DNA of 64,000 nucleotides from Frischella japonica (GCF_014489845.1 NZ_JABURY010000020.1:21531-85530); one strand, 5' to 3'; positions 39,058 through 48,326 are shown, counted from the stretch's first letter. Program-made: numbers and translations. The notes: generated by a model from the sequence alone, not told the origin.

Positions 39058-40010
39058 CTTCATTCTCACCTATATCACAACTCCAATACATAAAAAACAA
39101 CATGACATTCACTAATCGTTTATGTTTAGCTTGCCTCAAAATTGGCTCTCTATCAACTAATAACTTTGATAAGTAATTCATTATGTGATCAAAAGTCTGA
39201 TAATCTTTTCTTTTTGCAATAATATTTAAGCAAAACTCTTCTGCTGCAAGCTCATAACGTTCACGTAGTGCAGTATTTTCAGCTAAAGATAGAAAAGATT
39301 CAATTTCATTAACGTCTTTTAAGTAACGCCGCTTAAGCTCATTAGCATAAGCCTCAGTCATATTATTTAGCTGATTTTTTCTAGCGTAAGTGGTTCGCTC
39401 AATATTGATATTGGTTATACTTCTTTCTAGTGTTCGCGCTTGATTTGCAAATGCCTGGATAACTTCTGCTAAATCGTCAGGACTAACAATTAACGGACCA
39501 TCGATAGGATCTAGATCAGCGATTCTCATTATTTCAGGATATCGTTTAAGATAAAGTTCTATCTGATTAATATCTATGATCTTTACTGATGCTATATCGA
39601 CTTCAATATAGTCTGAAATCGTTTTACATATTTCACTCTCTGCATTACCAGTTAAACGACGATTAGTAAACAAGACATAATTATCCAGCTCACCTTTATC
39701 TTTTAACTTTTTGATACGAAGCAGTTCACCACCAATTACGGTATTGGGGTTAGTTTTCTTTATTATAAAAATCAGATTCAGAGCAATTACGATTATAGCC
39801 ATTAGTATGTTTGGCTTGAATAATTGTTGTTCCAACCCAAGGTGAACTTCTACTGGGAAATAATTCGGCAGTACCAATAAATTTAGCGTCTCTCCCACCA
39901 TCAGGACCCTTAGCAAATCCTTGTGTAGAAATACCCATTATATGCTGGCAAATAATAACAACTAATCTTTCAAATTGTTCATCACTCATATCTTCATAAG
40001 CATATTTCAT
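39041..40010 (-). pseudogene. ABC-3C effector with restriction-endonuclease-like domain, frameshifted
   Basis: The N-terminal frame (40010 to 39750) gives MSDEQFERLVVIICQHIMGI, then GPDGGRDAKF with D41, then IIQAKHT with Q65 and K67: the D...Q-x-K core of an Mrr-like PD-(D/E)xK nuclease. It ends at SDFYNKEN-stop. The rest continues in another frame from NPNTVIGGELLRIKKLKDKG to DIGENEDAKTQ (39041), a helical C-terminal domain that links such effectors to the middle component. A +1 shift at the stop (about 39750) would give one 323-residue protein. It may be a true knock-out, a reversible off state or a sequencing error. The start at 40010 has AAGGAA upstream. Confidence 0.82.
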
Positions 40011-40562
40011 GATATATGTATTCCTTACTACTAAAAGTGCCAAACATTATAACTGTGTTTATATACATAACAATAATAAGTTTATTATTTTACGAGCAAG
40101 CTCGCATTTTTGATACTCATTACTCTTAAGCTTTCACCGTTTTCTTGCTAAAATTTTTGTACTTCTTTAGCATCAATTTCCATAATTGTTTTACAGTAAT
40201 GCATGCAATTCGAATACTAATTGTTTTATCTTAGAGGAAATTACCAAGATGACAGAAAAAGAAAAAACACAAATAACCCAAACTATTTAATTTGTAAAAA
40301 ACATTGAGGATGTCTATACCGTTTCAATCAGCACGTTAAATGATTTCTCTTTAAAATCGCGATTATAGAATTTTGACTGCTGTTTTTGCTTTCTACATTC
40401 TATAGTCGATATATTAAGTATTAATTACCCAAAATTCATTCAAATAAATCGGCCATATCAATTTAAAATCAAGTTAGCTACTTTATTCAAGACAAAGCCA
40501 ATTATCTATCTAATACTACTGTTTTCTACCCTTAATTATGTTGTAGTTAGACGGATAAAAGT
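40011..40562. other. Intergenic region between ABC-3C and the efflux operon
   Basis: About 550 bp. A GAGGAAATT ribosome-binding-like sequence precedes an ATG at 40247 that opens a 13-codon frame (MTEKEKTQITQTI) ending in TAA, and the same frame then continues 24 codons (FVKNIEDVYTVSIS...). This may be a lost gene start or a leader peptide. No complete gene is supported. Confidence 0.4.
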
Positions 40563-41735
40563 ATGGATAAAGAGATAGATTCGCCACCGCAGCCAATTAA
40601 ACGTAAAAAGAAGCTGATTATATTAACGCTATTATTTCTTTTTTTTGCTTTGGCTTATGGCGTTTATTGGTTTATGTTTAGTCGATTTAATCAATCAACT
40701 GATAATGCCTATGTTATGGGTAATCAGGTCCCGGTTGATGCGCAAGTAAATGGTGGAATATTGACGATTAATGTCGATAATAACGATTTTATTCAACAAA
40801 ATGATGTGATAGCAACGATTGATGCAGTTGATGCAGAAAATGAATTTGGTTATGCCAAAAATGCGTTAATCAAAGCGATTAGAGAGTTGCATCAAATTCA
40901 GATCACAAATGAAAAACTTTCAGCCAGCATTCAGTTAAAACAAGTCACCTTAGACAAACTTAAGCAAGATCTTGTACGCCGGGAGAATCTTTGGTTAAGA
41001 AAGGTCATTTCAAAAGAAGAGATTATTCATGCAAGGCAAGATGTCGATTTTGCTATTAATGATTTAAAGATATCTCAGCATGAATTAGCCATTAATAATG
41101 CGCTACTAATGAAAACGCCATTATTAGAACAACCAAGTATTCAGCAAGCAATTTTTAAATTAAAACAAGCTTGGCTTAACTTAAAGCGAACCAAAATCAC
41201 CGCACCTGTAACTGGGTATGTCGCGAGGCGAAGTGTCCAAGTTGGTACACAAGTGACTAAAGGTGAGCGTTTAATGGTTATTGTTCCGTTAGATCAAGTA
41301 TGGGTAGAAGCAAATTTTAAAGAGGTACAGTTAAACGATATTCGTATCGGTCAGCCAGTTACCTTAGAAAGTGATTACTATGGTGAAAAAGTTGAGTATA
41401 AAGGAAAGATAAGTGGTATTGCGATGGGCACCGGTGGCGCTTTTTCTTTGCTACCTGCACAAAATGCGACAGGAAATTGGATCAAAGTGATTCAACGTTT
41501 ACCGGTACGGATTGAATTAGACAAAGCGCAACTTAAACAATTTCCATTACGTATAGGCTTATCAATGCGTGTCAATGTGGATACGCATGATACGACAGGT
41601 AAGCTTTTAACCGATATTCCAGCGAAGACGATAAAATATCAAACGGATTCACTTTCTTTTGATGAAACTGAATTTGAGCAGCTCGTTAAGAATATTGTAA
41701 AAACCAATTTCTACGCTACGCAGATTATTCAATGA
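40563..41735 (+). CDS. emrA: HlyD/EmrA-family membrane fusion protein
   Basis: 390 residues. A cytoplasmic N-terminus with a basic stretch (IKRKKKLI), one membrane helix (about 20-42), the STDNAYVMGNQVPVDAQVNG lipoyl half typical of EmrA, a coiled-coil hairpin (about 90-190), the second lipoyl half (ITAPVTGYVARRSVQVGTQV) and a beta barrel. It links an inner-membrane MFS pump to an outer-membrane channel in multidrug efflux. The stop overlaps the next gene by 4 nt (ATGA). The symbol is by family; substrates are unknown. An AraC regulator follows the pair. Confidence 0.87.
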   Translation: MDKEIDSPPQPIKRKKKLIILTLLFLFFALAYGVYWFMFSRFNQSTDNAYVMGNQVPVDAQVNGGILTINVDNNDFIQQNDVIATIDAVDAENEFGYAKNALIKAIRELHQIQITNEKLSASIQLKQVTLDKLKQDLVRRENLWLRKVISKEEIIHARQDVDFAINDLKISQHELAINNALLMKTPLLEQPSIQQAIFKLKQAWLNLKRTKITAPVTGYVARRSVQVGTQVTKGERLMVIVPLDQVWVEANFKEVQLNDIRIGQPVTLESDYYGEKVEYKGKISGIAMGTGGAFSLLPAQNATGNWIKVIQRLPVRIELDKAQLKQFPLRIGLSMRVNVDTHDTTGKLLTDIPAKTIKYQTDSLSFDETEFEQLVKNIVKTNFYATQIIQ

Positions 41736-43261
41736 ATCAAAGTAAAGCGTCCTCATTGCCTTTAACCGGCATCAGATTTATCCTACTAATTATTTTATTA
41801 GCGATAATCGCGTTTTTACAGATTTTGGATTTAACAATTACTAATGTGGCGTTATCAACCATTACGGGTAATCTTGGTGCTTCAAATTCGCAAGGAACGT
41901 GGGTTATCACCTCTTTTGCCGTTGCTAATGCTATTTCGATCCCCTTAACGGGATGGTTAGCTCAGCGTTTTGGTGAAGTGAAATTATTTACTTATTCTAT
42001 CTTATTTTTCGTAGTCACTTCTTGGCTTTGTGGTATTTCAAATAGTTTAGCCATGCTGATTTTTTCAAGATTATTGCAAGGTATGGTTTCTGGACCAATC
42101 ATCCCTCTATCGCAAAGCTTGCTATTAGCGTATTGCCCGCCGGCCAAAAAAAATATGTCATTAGCCATATGGTCAATGACAATTATTATTGCGCCAATCT
42201 GTGGTCCAATTCTAGGTGGTTGGATTAGTGATAATTATTTTTGGGGATGGATCTTTTTAATCAATATTCCTTTCGGGATCATCATTTGGTTTGGTGTCCA
42301 CCTTTTATTAAAAGATCGTGAAACGGCTACCAGCAAATTACCCATTGATAGGATTGGATTAGTTTTATTTATAGCTGGCGTGGGGTGTTTACAACTGGTA
42401 TTAGATAGAGGAAAAGAGCTTGATTGGTTTAATTCTAATCAGATTATTATTCTTTCTGTATTAGCTGTTGTTTTTATTAGTTATTTTATTATTTGGGAAC
42501 AAACAACAGATTATCCAATTATTGATTTATCCGTTTTTAAATCCCGAAATTTTACCATTGGCACAATTTGTATCAGTTTGGCATTTTTACTCCATATTGG
42601 CACGCTGGTTATTCAACCACAATTATTACAACGTGTGTTTGGTTATACTGCAACTTACGCCGGTTTAGTGTTGGCGCCAATTGGTTTGGTTCCTATTTTT
42701 CTTGCGCCAATAATTGGCCGATTTGCTTCAAATGTTGATATGCGAAAAGTGGTGACGTTTAGCTTTATTGTGTTTGCACTCTGTTTTTTTTGGCGAGCAT
42801 ATACATTTGAATCAAACATGACTTTTGCTGATGCAGCATGGCCGCAGTTTTATCAAGGCTTTGCGATAGCATGTTTTATTATGCCCTTAAATATTATTAT
42901 TTTATCTGATATTCCTATTCATAAATTAGCAATTGCCGGCAGTATTTTTAACTTTTTTAGAACGTTGTCGACATCAGTTGGTACCTCGTTAACCGCTACT
43001 TTATGGGAGCGTCGTGAAGTGATTCATCACAGTCAATTGACTGATATAATTTATCAAAATTCCCAAGCATTAAATTACACTTATCAACAGTTCAATCAAC
43101 TAGATTTATCTAACATGCAAGTGTCAGCTATGCTGGCACAACAGATTACCAATCAAGGATTATTAATTGGCATTAATGAAATATTTTGGCTATATGGTAT
43201 GATATTTTTAGGTTTAATTGGTATAGTATGGTTAGCAAAATCTTCAGTGAAGGTTAATTGA
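41732..43261 (+). CDS. emrB: EmrB-type drug efflux MFS transporter (DHA2 family)
   Basis: 509 residues with fourteen predicted membrane segments. The DHA2 signature is clear: LDLTITNVALSTI in helix 1 (about 26-40), GTWVITSFAVANAISIPLTG in helix 2, RLLQG in helix 4 and GPILGGWI in helix 5. It exports hydrophobic drugs using the proton gradient and works with the EmrA-like partner encoded just upstream with a 4-nt overlap. A TolC-like channel is not encoded here. Confidence 0.88.
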   Translation: MNQSKASSLPLTGIRFILLIILLAIIAFLQILDLTITNVALSTITGNLGASNSQGTWVITSFAVANAISIPLTGWLAQRFGEVKLFTYSILFFVVTSWLCGISNSLAMLIFSRLLQGMVSGPIIPLSQSLLLAYCPPAKKNMSLAIWSMTIIIAPICGPILGGWISDNYFWGWIFLINIPFGIIIWFGVHLLLKDRETATSKLPIDRIGLVLFIAGVGCLQLVLDRGKELDWFNSNQIIILSVLAVVFISYFIIWEQTTDYPIIDLSVFKSRNFTIGTICISLAFLLHIGTLVIQPQLLQRVFGYTATYAGLVLAPIGLVPIFLAPIIGRFASNVDMRKVVTFSFIVFALCFFWRAYTFESNMTFADAAWPQFYQGFAIACFIMPLNIIILSDIPIHKLAIAGSIFNFFRTLSTSVGTSLTATLWERREVIHHSQLTDIIYQNSQALNYTYQQFNQLDLSNMQVSAMLAQQITNQGLLIGINEIFWLYGMIFLGLIGIVWLAKSSVKVN

Positions 43262-43362
43262 TACTTGGCTAATCAAGTCAATGTGATTTTTATTTTGTGG
43301 CAGGAGTTAAGTATCAATCATTGGTATAGTATTCAGATATAAAATAAGCAGGAGAGCGCATT

Positions 43363-44178
43363 TTGCATATTGATTCAGTGATTCAATTAGATGAACAAGA
43401 CTCAGCAACTTTGTACTTTCTCCATAACGTTAATACCGATTTTCATCGCCATCCTTGTTTACAATTAACGATATCACTAAACGATATTTTTTTAAGTTTA
43501 GAAACAGAAGATAAAAAGTATCGTGAATTTGGTTTTATTATTCGTTCAAATCTGTCACATAAATTAAATACAACTTGCGCTATCAATTTTTTACTCGAAC
43601 CCGACGCGCCTTATTTTCATTTGTTGTCACATTTTACCGAAAACGATCCTATTTATCGTTTATCGCGTGAAGAAGCCTCAATACTGGCACAATATTTTAT
43701 ACAAACTATTGAAAATAAACAGGTATTCGATGTCGAGCATATTGTTAATTTATTATATCGCCCTAATACAAGTTGTCTTTGTCGGCAAGATAGTCGAATA
43801 GTTAAAGCAATTTCAATAATTTCGTTATTGCCGGTAAAACAGATATCCTCAAAAGACATTGCTGATAAAATTTATTTATCCGAAAGTCGTTTTTTACATT
43901 TATTTCGAGAAAATCTAGGTATTAATTTCCGAGGCTATCTGTTATGGAAAAGATTGCGTGATGTTATTAATACGCTTGACGCATCGGCAACTTTAACAAC
44001 GTTAGCTAATGATATGGGCTTTGCCGATTCAGCTCACTTTAGCCGAACTTGTGTTGCAAGTTTCGGATTAAGGCCCTCAGAGCTGAAACGAGCGTTAATT
44101 TATAATCAAAAATTGCCAAACAATAAACATGGTAAACATATTTATTGTTTGCATAAGCAAAATTTAGATATAAATTAA
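43363..44178 (+). CDS. AraC family transcriptional regulator
   Basis: 271 residues starting at TTG (43363) with GGAG 9 nt upstream; no ATG or GTG is available near the domain start. The N-terminal 160 residues are a variable sensing domain. The C-terminal AraC DNA-binding domain (about 165-260) has SSKDIADKIYLSESRFLHLF (first HTH) and LTTLANDMGFADSAHFSRTC (second HTH) with the closing GLRPSELKR. It lies 100 bp after emrB on the same strand and probably controls the efflux pair; the target is inferred only from position. Confidence 0.85.
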   Translation: MHIDSVIQLDEQDSATLYFLHNVNTDFHRHPCLQLTISLNDIFLSLETEDKKYREFGFIIRSNLSHKLNTTCAINFLLEPDAPYFHLLSHFTENDPIYRLSREEASILAQYFIQTIENKQVFDVEHIVNLLYRPNTSCLCRQDSRIVKAISIISLLPVKQISSKDIADKIYLSESRFLHLFRENLGINFRGYLLWKRLRDVINTLDASATLTTLANDMGFADSAHFSRTCVASFGLRPSELKRALIYNQKLPNNKHGKHIYCLHKQNLDIN

Positions 44179-44210
44179 ACGATGCAAATAACAACAGTGG
44201 GATAGTTGCA

Positions 44211-44966
44211 ATGGAACGGCGAATAAAACAGAAAATTACTGAATTAGAACAACAATATCATATCCATATTTTATACGCTTGTGAGTCGGGTAGTCGGGCG
44301 TGGGGATTTCCCTCGCCAAATAGTGATTATGATGTGCGTTTTATTTACGTTCATCCGTTGGATAAGTATTTAGCTATTGATAATCCTTCATCACATTTAA
44401 CTTTTCCTGTAGATGATGAATTGGATTTACAAGGTTGGGATCTGAAAAAGACGTTACAGTTAATACGTAAGTCCAACACCACACCATTTGAATGGCTACA
44501 ATCTCCAATTATTTATCAACAAAATGAAGCCATTGCGGGCCAACTGTGGCAACTGTGTGCCCACTTTTTTAATGCGCGTGGTAATATTTATCACTATTTA
44601 GGTATTGCCAAAAGTGCATTACAAAACCGTGATGGGCAACAAATTGGTATAAAAAAACTGTTTTATGTGCTAAGACCACTATTGTGTGCTAAATGGTGCC
44701 TAGAAAAACGGCAAATTGCGCCCATGTCAATCATTCCGTTATTAACGTTGTTACCGGACAGTTTGCACCAGCAAATTAATGATATTATTACCTTAAAAGC
44801 AACCATGGTGGAATCAGCGCCAATTACCATTGCGCCAGAAATCTTATTGTTTATTGAACAATCAATGATTGATATCTCTGAACAAGTTCAATCTATCTGC
44901 GAACAACATTTTAATGCAGATAAATTAGATCAATTTTTTAGGCAAACATTAATGACTTTAAAATAG
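44211..44966 (+). CDS. Nucleotidyltransferase 1 (RlaP-like, DNA polymerase beta superfamily)
   Basis: 251 residues. GSR at 27-29 and D39-x-D41 in ACESGSRAWGFPSPNSDYDV form the catalytic core of a pol-beta-type nucleotidyltransferase; the partner segment VDDELDLQGWDLKKTLQLIR (third acidic residue) and a helical C-terminal half follow. The GSRAWGF...SDYDVRFIYV form is typical of the stand-alone family linked with RNA repair (RlaP). It would add a nucleotide to RNA or another substrate. It lies 16 bp upstream of a second, different nucleotidyltransferase and 1.3 kb from an RNA ligase, which supports an RNA-repair role; substrate is unproven. Confidence 0.82.
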   Translation: MERRIKQKITELEQQYHIHILYACESGSRAWGFPSPNSDYDVRFIYVHPLDKYLAIDNPSSHLTFPVDDELDLQGWDLKKTLQLIRKSNTTPFEWLQSPIIYQQNEAIAGQLWQLCAHFFNARGNIYHYLGIAKSALQNRDGQQIGIKKLFYVLRPLLCAKWCLEKRQIAPMSIIPLLTLLPDSLHQQINDIITLKATMVESAPITIAPEILLFIEQSMIDISEQVQSICEQHFNADKLDQFFRQTLMTLK

Positions 44967-44982
44967 CGTTGAGGGAGACTTA

Positions 44983-46053
44983 ATGACAATTGATGATTTA
45001 AAAGCGCAAAATCTTATTTTGTTTGAAGTGATTAGTGGTAGTCGTTCATTCGGATTAGCTACCGAAACATCGGATACGGATATCAAAGGGGTATTTTATC
45101 TACCTAAAGATAAATTTTATGGACTGGAGTATATTCCGCAAATTAGTAATGAAACCAATGATATTGTCTATTATGAATTAGGACGCTTTGTCGAGTTATT
45201 ACTAAAAAATAATCCGAATATTTTAGAAGTATTGGCTTCTGCACCAGACTGTATTTTATATCAACATCCGATAATGCAGCAGTTAACCCTTGATCTATTT
45301 CTATCTCAACAAACTAAACAAACCTTTGCTCACTATGCCATGTCACAAATTAAAAAAGCCAAAGGATTGAATAAAAAAATTAATAATCCCATTGAGGTGA
45401 AACGTAAAACAGTCCTTGATTTTTGTTATATCATTCAAGGTCAGCATGCTTATCCTCTCACCAATTGGTTAAATGAAAAGCATCTTGATCAACACTTATG
45501 TGGTTTAGTGAATGTGCCACATAGTCGAGATTTATATGTCCTTTTTTATGATGCATCGGGAGATTGCGGTTATCATGGCATTATTCAGCATGATGATTCG
45601 ACTGAACTGTGCTTGTCGTCGGTGAAAGAAGGCACCCCAGTAAATGCTTACTTAAGTTTTAATCGTGATGGTTTTTCATCGCATTGTCGTGATTATAAGG
45701 CTTACTGGCAATGGGTTGCCGAACGAAATGAGCAGCGTTATCGTAGCAATATTGAAAATGGTAATGATTTTGATGCTAAAAATATGATGCATACCATTCG
45801 CTTATTACAAGTTGCTCACGAAATAATGACCAAAGGCACCATTACCAATAAATGCGCTAATCGTGATGAACTGCTCGCCATTAAAAATGGTCAATTAAGC
45901 TATGATGAGATTATAAATATGGCCGAATCATTACTGGCTGACATTGAAACCGAATCACTGACATCATCACTACCTGAACAACCTGATTCAACTAAGGTAT
46001 TACAGATTTTGGTTAATATGCGAGAGTCGTTGTATAATCAATATTTATTGTAA
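44983..46053 (+). CDS. Nucleotidyltransferase 2 (RlaP-like)
   Basis: 356 residues. GSR at 19-21 and D31-x-D33 in VISGSRSFGLATETSDTDIK give the nucleotidyltransferase core; YELGRFVELLLKNNPNILEV is the conserved second block. A long C-terminal region (150-356) includes HCRDYKAYWQWVAERNEQRY and a helical MMHTIRLLQVAHEIM segment characteristic of the family. GAGGGAG lies before the ATG. Two decayed partial copies of this gene occur at 29498-30178 and 48551-49131, so it has been duplicated within the region. It probably acts with nucleotidyltransferase 1 and the downstream ligase and kinase in RNA end repair. Confidence 0.82.
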   Translation: MTIDDLKAQNLILFEVISGSRSFGLATETSDTDIKGVFYLPKDKFYGLEYIPQISNETNDIVYYELGRFVELLLKNNPNILEVLASAPDCILYQHPIMQQLTLDLFLSQQTKQTFAHYAMSQIKKAKGLNKKINNPIEVKRKTVLDFCYIIQGQHAYPLTNWLNEKHLDQHLCGLVNVPHSRDLYVLFYDASGDCGYHGIIQHDDSTELCLSSVKEGTPVNAYLSFNRDGFSSHCRDYKAYWQWVAERNEQRYRSNIENGNDFDAKNMMHTIRLLQVAHEIMTKGTITNKCANRDELLAIKNGQLSYDEIINMAESLLADIETESLTSSLPEQPDSTKVLQILVNMRESLYNQYLL

Positions 46054-46216
46054 TAATTTTTCAAAAAAATTGATTATAACTTTATACTTGACAATTTATA
46101 ACCAACACATAATAATGGCGCCGATTTTTTCAACATATCACTTTAAATGAGGTGGCAAAATGCCTGTAACTTACTTTTTATCTTAACGCCGACACGGTGA
46201 TCTTCTATATTTCTTT

Positions 46217-46238
46217 ATGCTTAATTTTTATTAAGCAT
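46217..46238 (+). terminator. Hairpin between nucleotidyltransferase 2 and RNA ligase
   Basis: ATGCTTAAT (46217-46225) and ATTAAGCAT (46230-46238) form a perfect 9-bp stem with a TTTT loop; a third copy of GCTTAAT follows directly. It lies 72 bp before the ligase start. There is little T-run, so it may be a weak terminator, a processing site or a regulatory leader structure. An 8-residue open frame with a good GAGGTGG site (46160-46186) lies just upstream. Confidence 0.4.
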
Positions 46239-46309
46239 GCTTAATTCCTCTCATTTATAGATCTATTTACCTTGTCGGTTTCCTCTTATTTTTTAATAGA
46301 GAAAACATT

Positions 46310-47164
46310 ATGACAACGGAATTATATACTCAAAATTTACAATTAATTAAATACCCACGAACACCACATTTACAAGGATCTCGTTTGCAAACCGGTGATA
46401 GCGAACAAGGTCAGTTAGCTTATAAACTGTTAGCGAGTCAATATATTGTGGTTGAGGAAAAACTTGATGGAGCTAACTGTGCTATTAGCTTTTCTGCTGG
46501 CGGTGAAATGTTACTACAATCAAGAGGACACTACTTAATAGGCGGGGGGCGAGAACGCCAGTTTAACTTGCTGAAGCATTGGGCAAAAGTACATGAACAT
46601 TGGTTATTAGATCATTTACAAGATCGCTATATTATGTATGGGGAATGGTTACATAAAAAGCACTCAATTTTTTATGATGCTTTACCACACTATTTTTGTG
46701 AGTTCGATATTTGGGATCGACAACAACAATGTTTTTTATCAACTCAAGCGCGACATGCTTTATTAGTTAACGGTCCGATATTATCGGTTCCTGTTTTATA
46801 TGCAGGAATAGCTCCAGCAAAACTGAGTGATTTAGTGGCATTAGTTACTAACTCATTAGCCAAAAGTCCTACATGGAAAAGCTGTTTTGAAGAAATTATC
46901 CAACGTGAAAAACTTGATCTAACTAAAGCATGGAAACAATGTGATAAATCTGATTTGATGGAAGGGTTATACCTCAAAATTGAAACTGATGAACATACAG
47001 TTGGTCGACTAAAATGGGTTAGACAAGATTTTGTGCAAGCAATTTTGGACGCGGGTCAGCATCATGCTGAACAGCCATTTATTCCAAATCAATTAACCGG
47101 TGAGGCTGATATTTATTCGCCTAAATTAGTAATCAATTGGAATAAACTAAATACATGGGAATAA
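46310..47164 (+). CDS. RNA ligase (Rnl-type, ATP-dependent)
   Basis: 284 residues. All nucleotidyltransferase-ligase motifs are visible: motif I K51-x-D-G in VVEEKLDGANCAISF (AMP is attached to K51), motif III GEW (111-113), motif IIIa EFDIWD (131-136), motif IV EGLYLKIE (219-226) and motif V RLKWVR (233-238). It seals 5'-phosphate to 3'-OH RNA ends. The next gene, 4 bp downstream, encodes an HD-domain/P-loop kinase fusion that would supply the 5'-phosphate, matching known ligase-kinase repair pairs. The substrate (tRNA or other RNA) is not shown by sequence. Confidence 0.9.
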   Translation: MTTELYTQNLQLIKYPRTPHLQGSRLQTGDSEQGQLAYKLLASQYIVVEEKLDGANCAISFSAGGEMLLQSRGHYLIGGGRERQFNLLKHWAKVHEHWLLDHLQDRYIMYGEWLHKKHSIFYDALPHYFCEFDIWDRQQQCFLSTQARHALLVNGPILSVPVLYAGIAPAKLSDLVALVTNSLAKSPTWKSCFEEIIQREKLDLTKAWKQCDKSDLMEGLYLKIETDEHTVGRLKWVRQDFVQAILDAGQHHAEQPFIPNQLTGEADIYSPKLVINWNKLNTWE

Positions 47165-47167
47165 CGT

Positions 47168-48316
47168 ATGAATTATCAAGATTTAAAACAACTTGTAGTA
47201 CATAGTATAGCACAAGATAGTTTTGACCAATGGTTAACGGTTATTCCTGAACTTAACGCACTTACCACTACACCACAAGATCCGCTTTATCATGGTGAAG
47301 GTGATGTATGGACGCATACCCAAATGGTATTAAGGAGCTTAATAAACCAACCAGAATTTTCACAGCTAACGGAAGATGAACAATTTGTGTTATTTATGAC
47401 CGCATTATTGCATGATATTGCCAAGCCAGAAACAACAATAATTGATTCAGTAACAGGTAAAATAAGTCAACCGCGGCATGCTAAAAAAGGAGAAATTCGT
47501 AGCCGAGTGCTTCTTTGGCGAATGGGGGTACCATTTGAATTAAGAGAGCAAATATGTCGCATTATTTGTAAGCACCAAGTTCCTTTTTTTGCCTTAGCTG
47601 AACTCAAAAAAAATATGACACCAGCGTTTTTAGTTCATTGGTTATCCTGGCAATTACCAATTTGGATGCTTTGTATGCAAGCAAAAGCAGATATACAAGG
47701 ACGAATTTGTGCTGACAATAATAGACTGTTAGATGAAGTAGAATTATTCAAACAATTTGCTCAGGAAGAAGGATGTTTATATCAACCAAGAGTTTTTGCT
47801 GATGATTATACTCGAGTTCAATATTTTCGTGGTGCGAATGTTTTGCCAGATTATACTTTGTATCCGAAAAATGGCGCTAATGTCATTATGATGGCGGGAC
47901 TACCTGCAGCAGGTAAAAATACATGGGTAAGTAAATACTACCCATTATTACCTGTTGCATCTTATGATGATGCAAGAGTTGCGCTTAAATTAAAGCATGG
48001 TGAAAATGAAGGAAAAGTCATTCAATATGTATTAAAGCAAGTTAAACAGTGGCTAGGTGCTAAACAAGATTTTGTTTGGAATGCAACGCACTTATCATAC
48101 GATATACGTCAAAAGGCTTTAGATTTATTATATGCTTATCATGCCAATGTGAAAATTATTTATATTGAACAACCGGAAAAAGAACTTTATCGACGTAATA
48201 TTAAACGAGATACCAGTTTAACTAATAACAGGCTTCAGTCAATGTTTAATAAATGGGAAATCCCACAACAAACCGAAGCTAATCAAGTTAGCTATATCAT
48301 TAATCAGGGCGAATAA
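47168..48316 (+). CDS. HD-domain / P-loop polynucleotide-kinase-like fusion protein
   Basis: 382 residues. N-terminal HD phosphohydrolase domain (about 40-200) with H50 in VWTHTQMVL and the HD pair at 82-83 in LLHDIAKPE. C-terminal P-loop kinase domain (about 238-380) with Walker A GLPAAGKNT (244-252), SYDDAR near 266 and a lid region with YRRNIKRD, as in T4 polynucleotide kinase relatives. The HD part could remove a 2',3'-cyclic or 3'-phosphate and the kinase part phosphorylate a 5'-OH, preparing ends for the ligase upstream; that division of labour is inferred from the domain types. Start is 4 bp after the ligase stop. Confidence 0.87.
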   Translation: MNYQDLKQLVVHSIAQDSFDQWLTVIPELNALTTTPQDPLYHGEGDVWTHTQMVLRSLINQPEFSQLTEDEQFVLFMTALLHDIAKPETTIIDSVTGKISQPRHAKKGEIRSRVLLWRMGVPFELREQICRIICKHQVPFFALAELKKNMTPAFLVHWLSWQLPIWMLCMQAKADIQGRICADNNRLLDEVELFKQFAQEEGCLYQPRVFADDYTRVQYFRGANVLPDYTLYPKNGANVIMMAGLPAAGKNTWVSKYYPLLPVASYDDARVALKLKHGENEGKVIQYVLKQVKQWLGAKQDFVWNATHLSYDIRQKALDLLYAYHANVKIIYIEQPEKELYRRNIKRDTSLTNNRLQSMFNKWEIPQQTEANQVSYIINQGE

Positions 48317-48326
48317 ATATCGCCCT
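48306..48326 (+). terminator. Terminator overlapping the end of the HD-kinase gene
   Basis: AGGGCGA (48306-48312) pairs with TCGCCCT (48320-48326); the stop codon lies in the loop. A pyrimidine-rich TCACTTTCTATTATCTT follows. It likely ends the RNA-repair operon. Confidence 0.6.

Noticed and set aside
40247..40288. 13-codon ORF with GAGGAAATT site before the efflux operon
   Set aside because: Too short to call a gene; the frame continues after the stop, which suggests a relic rather than a leader peptide.
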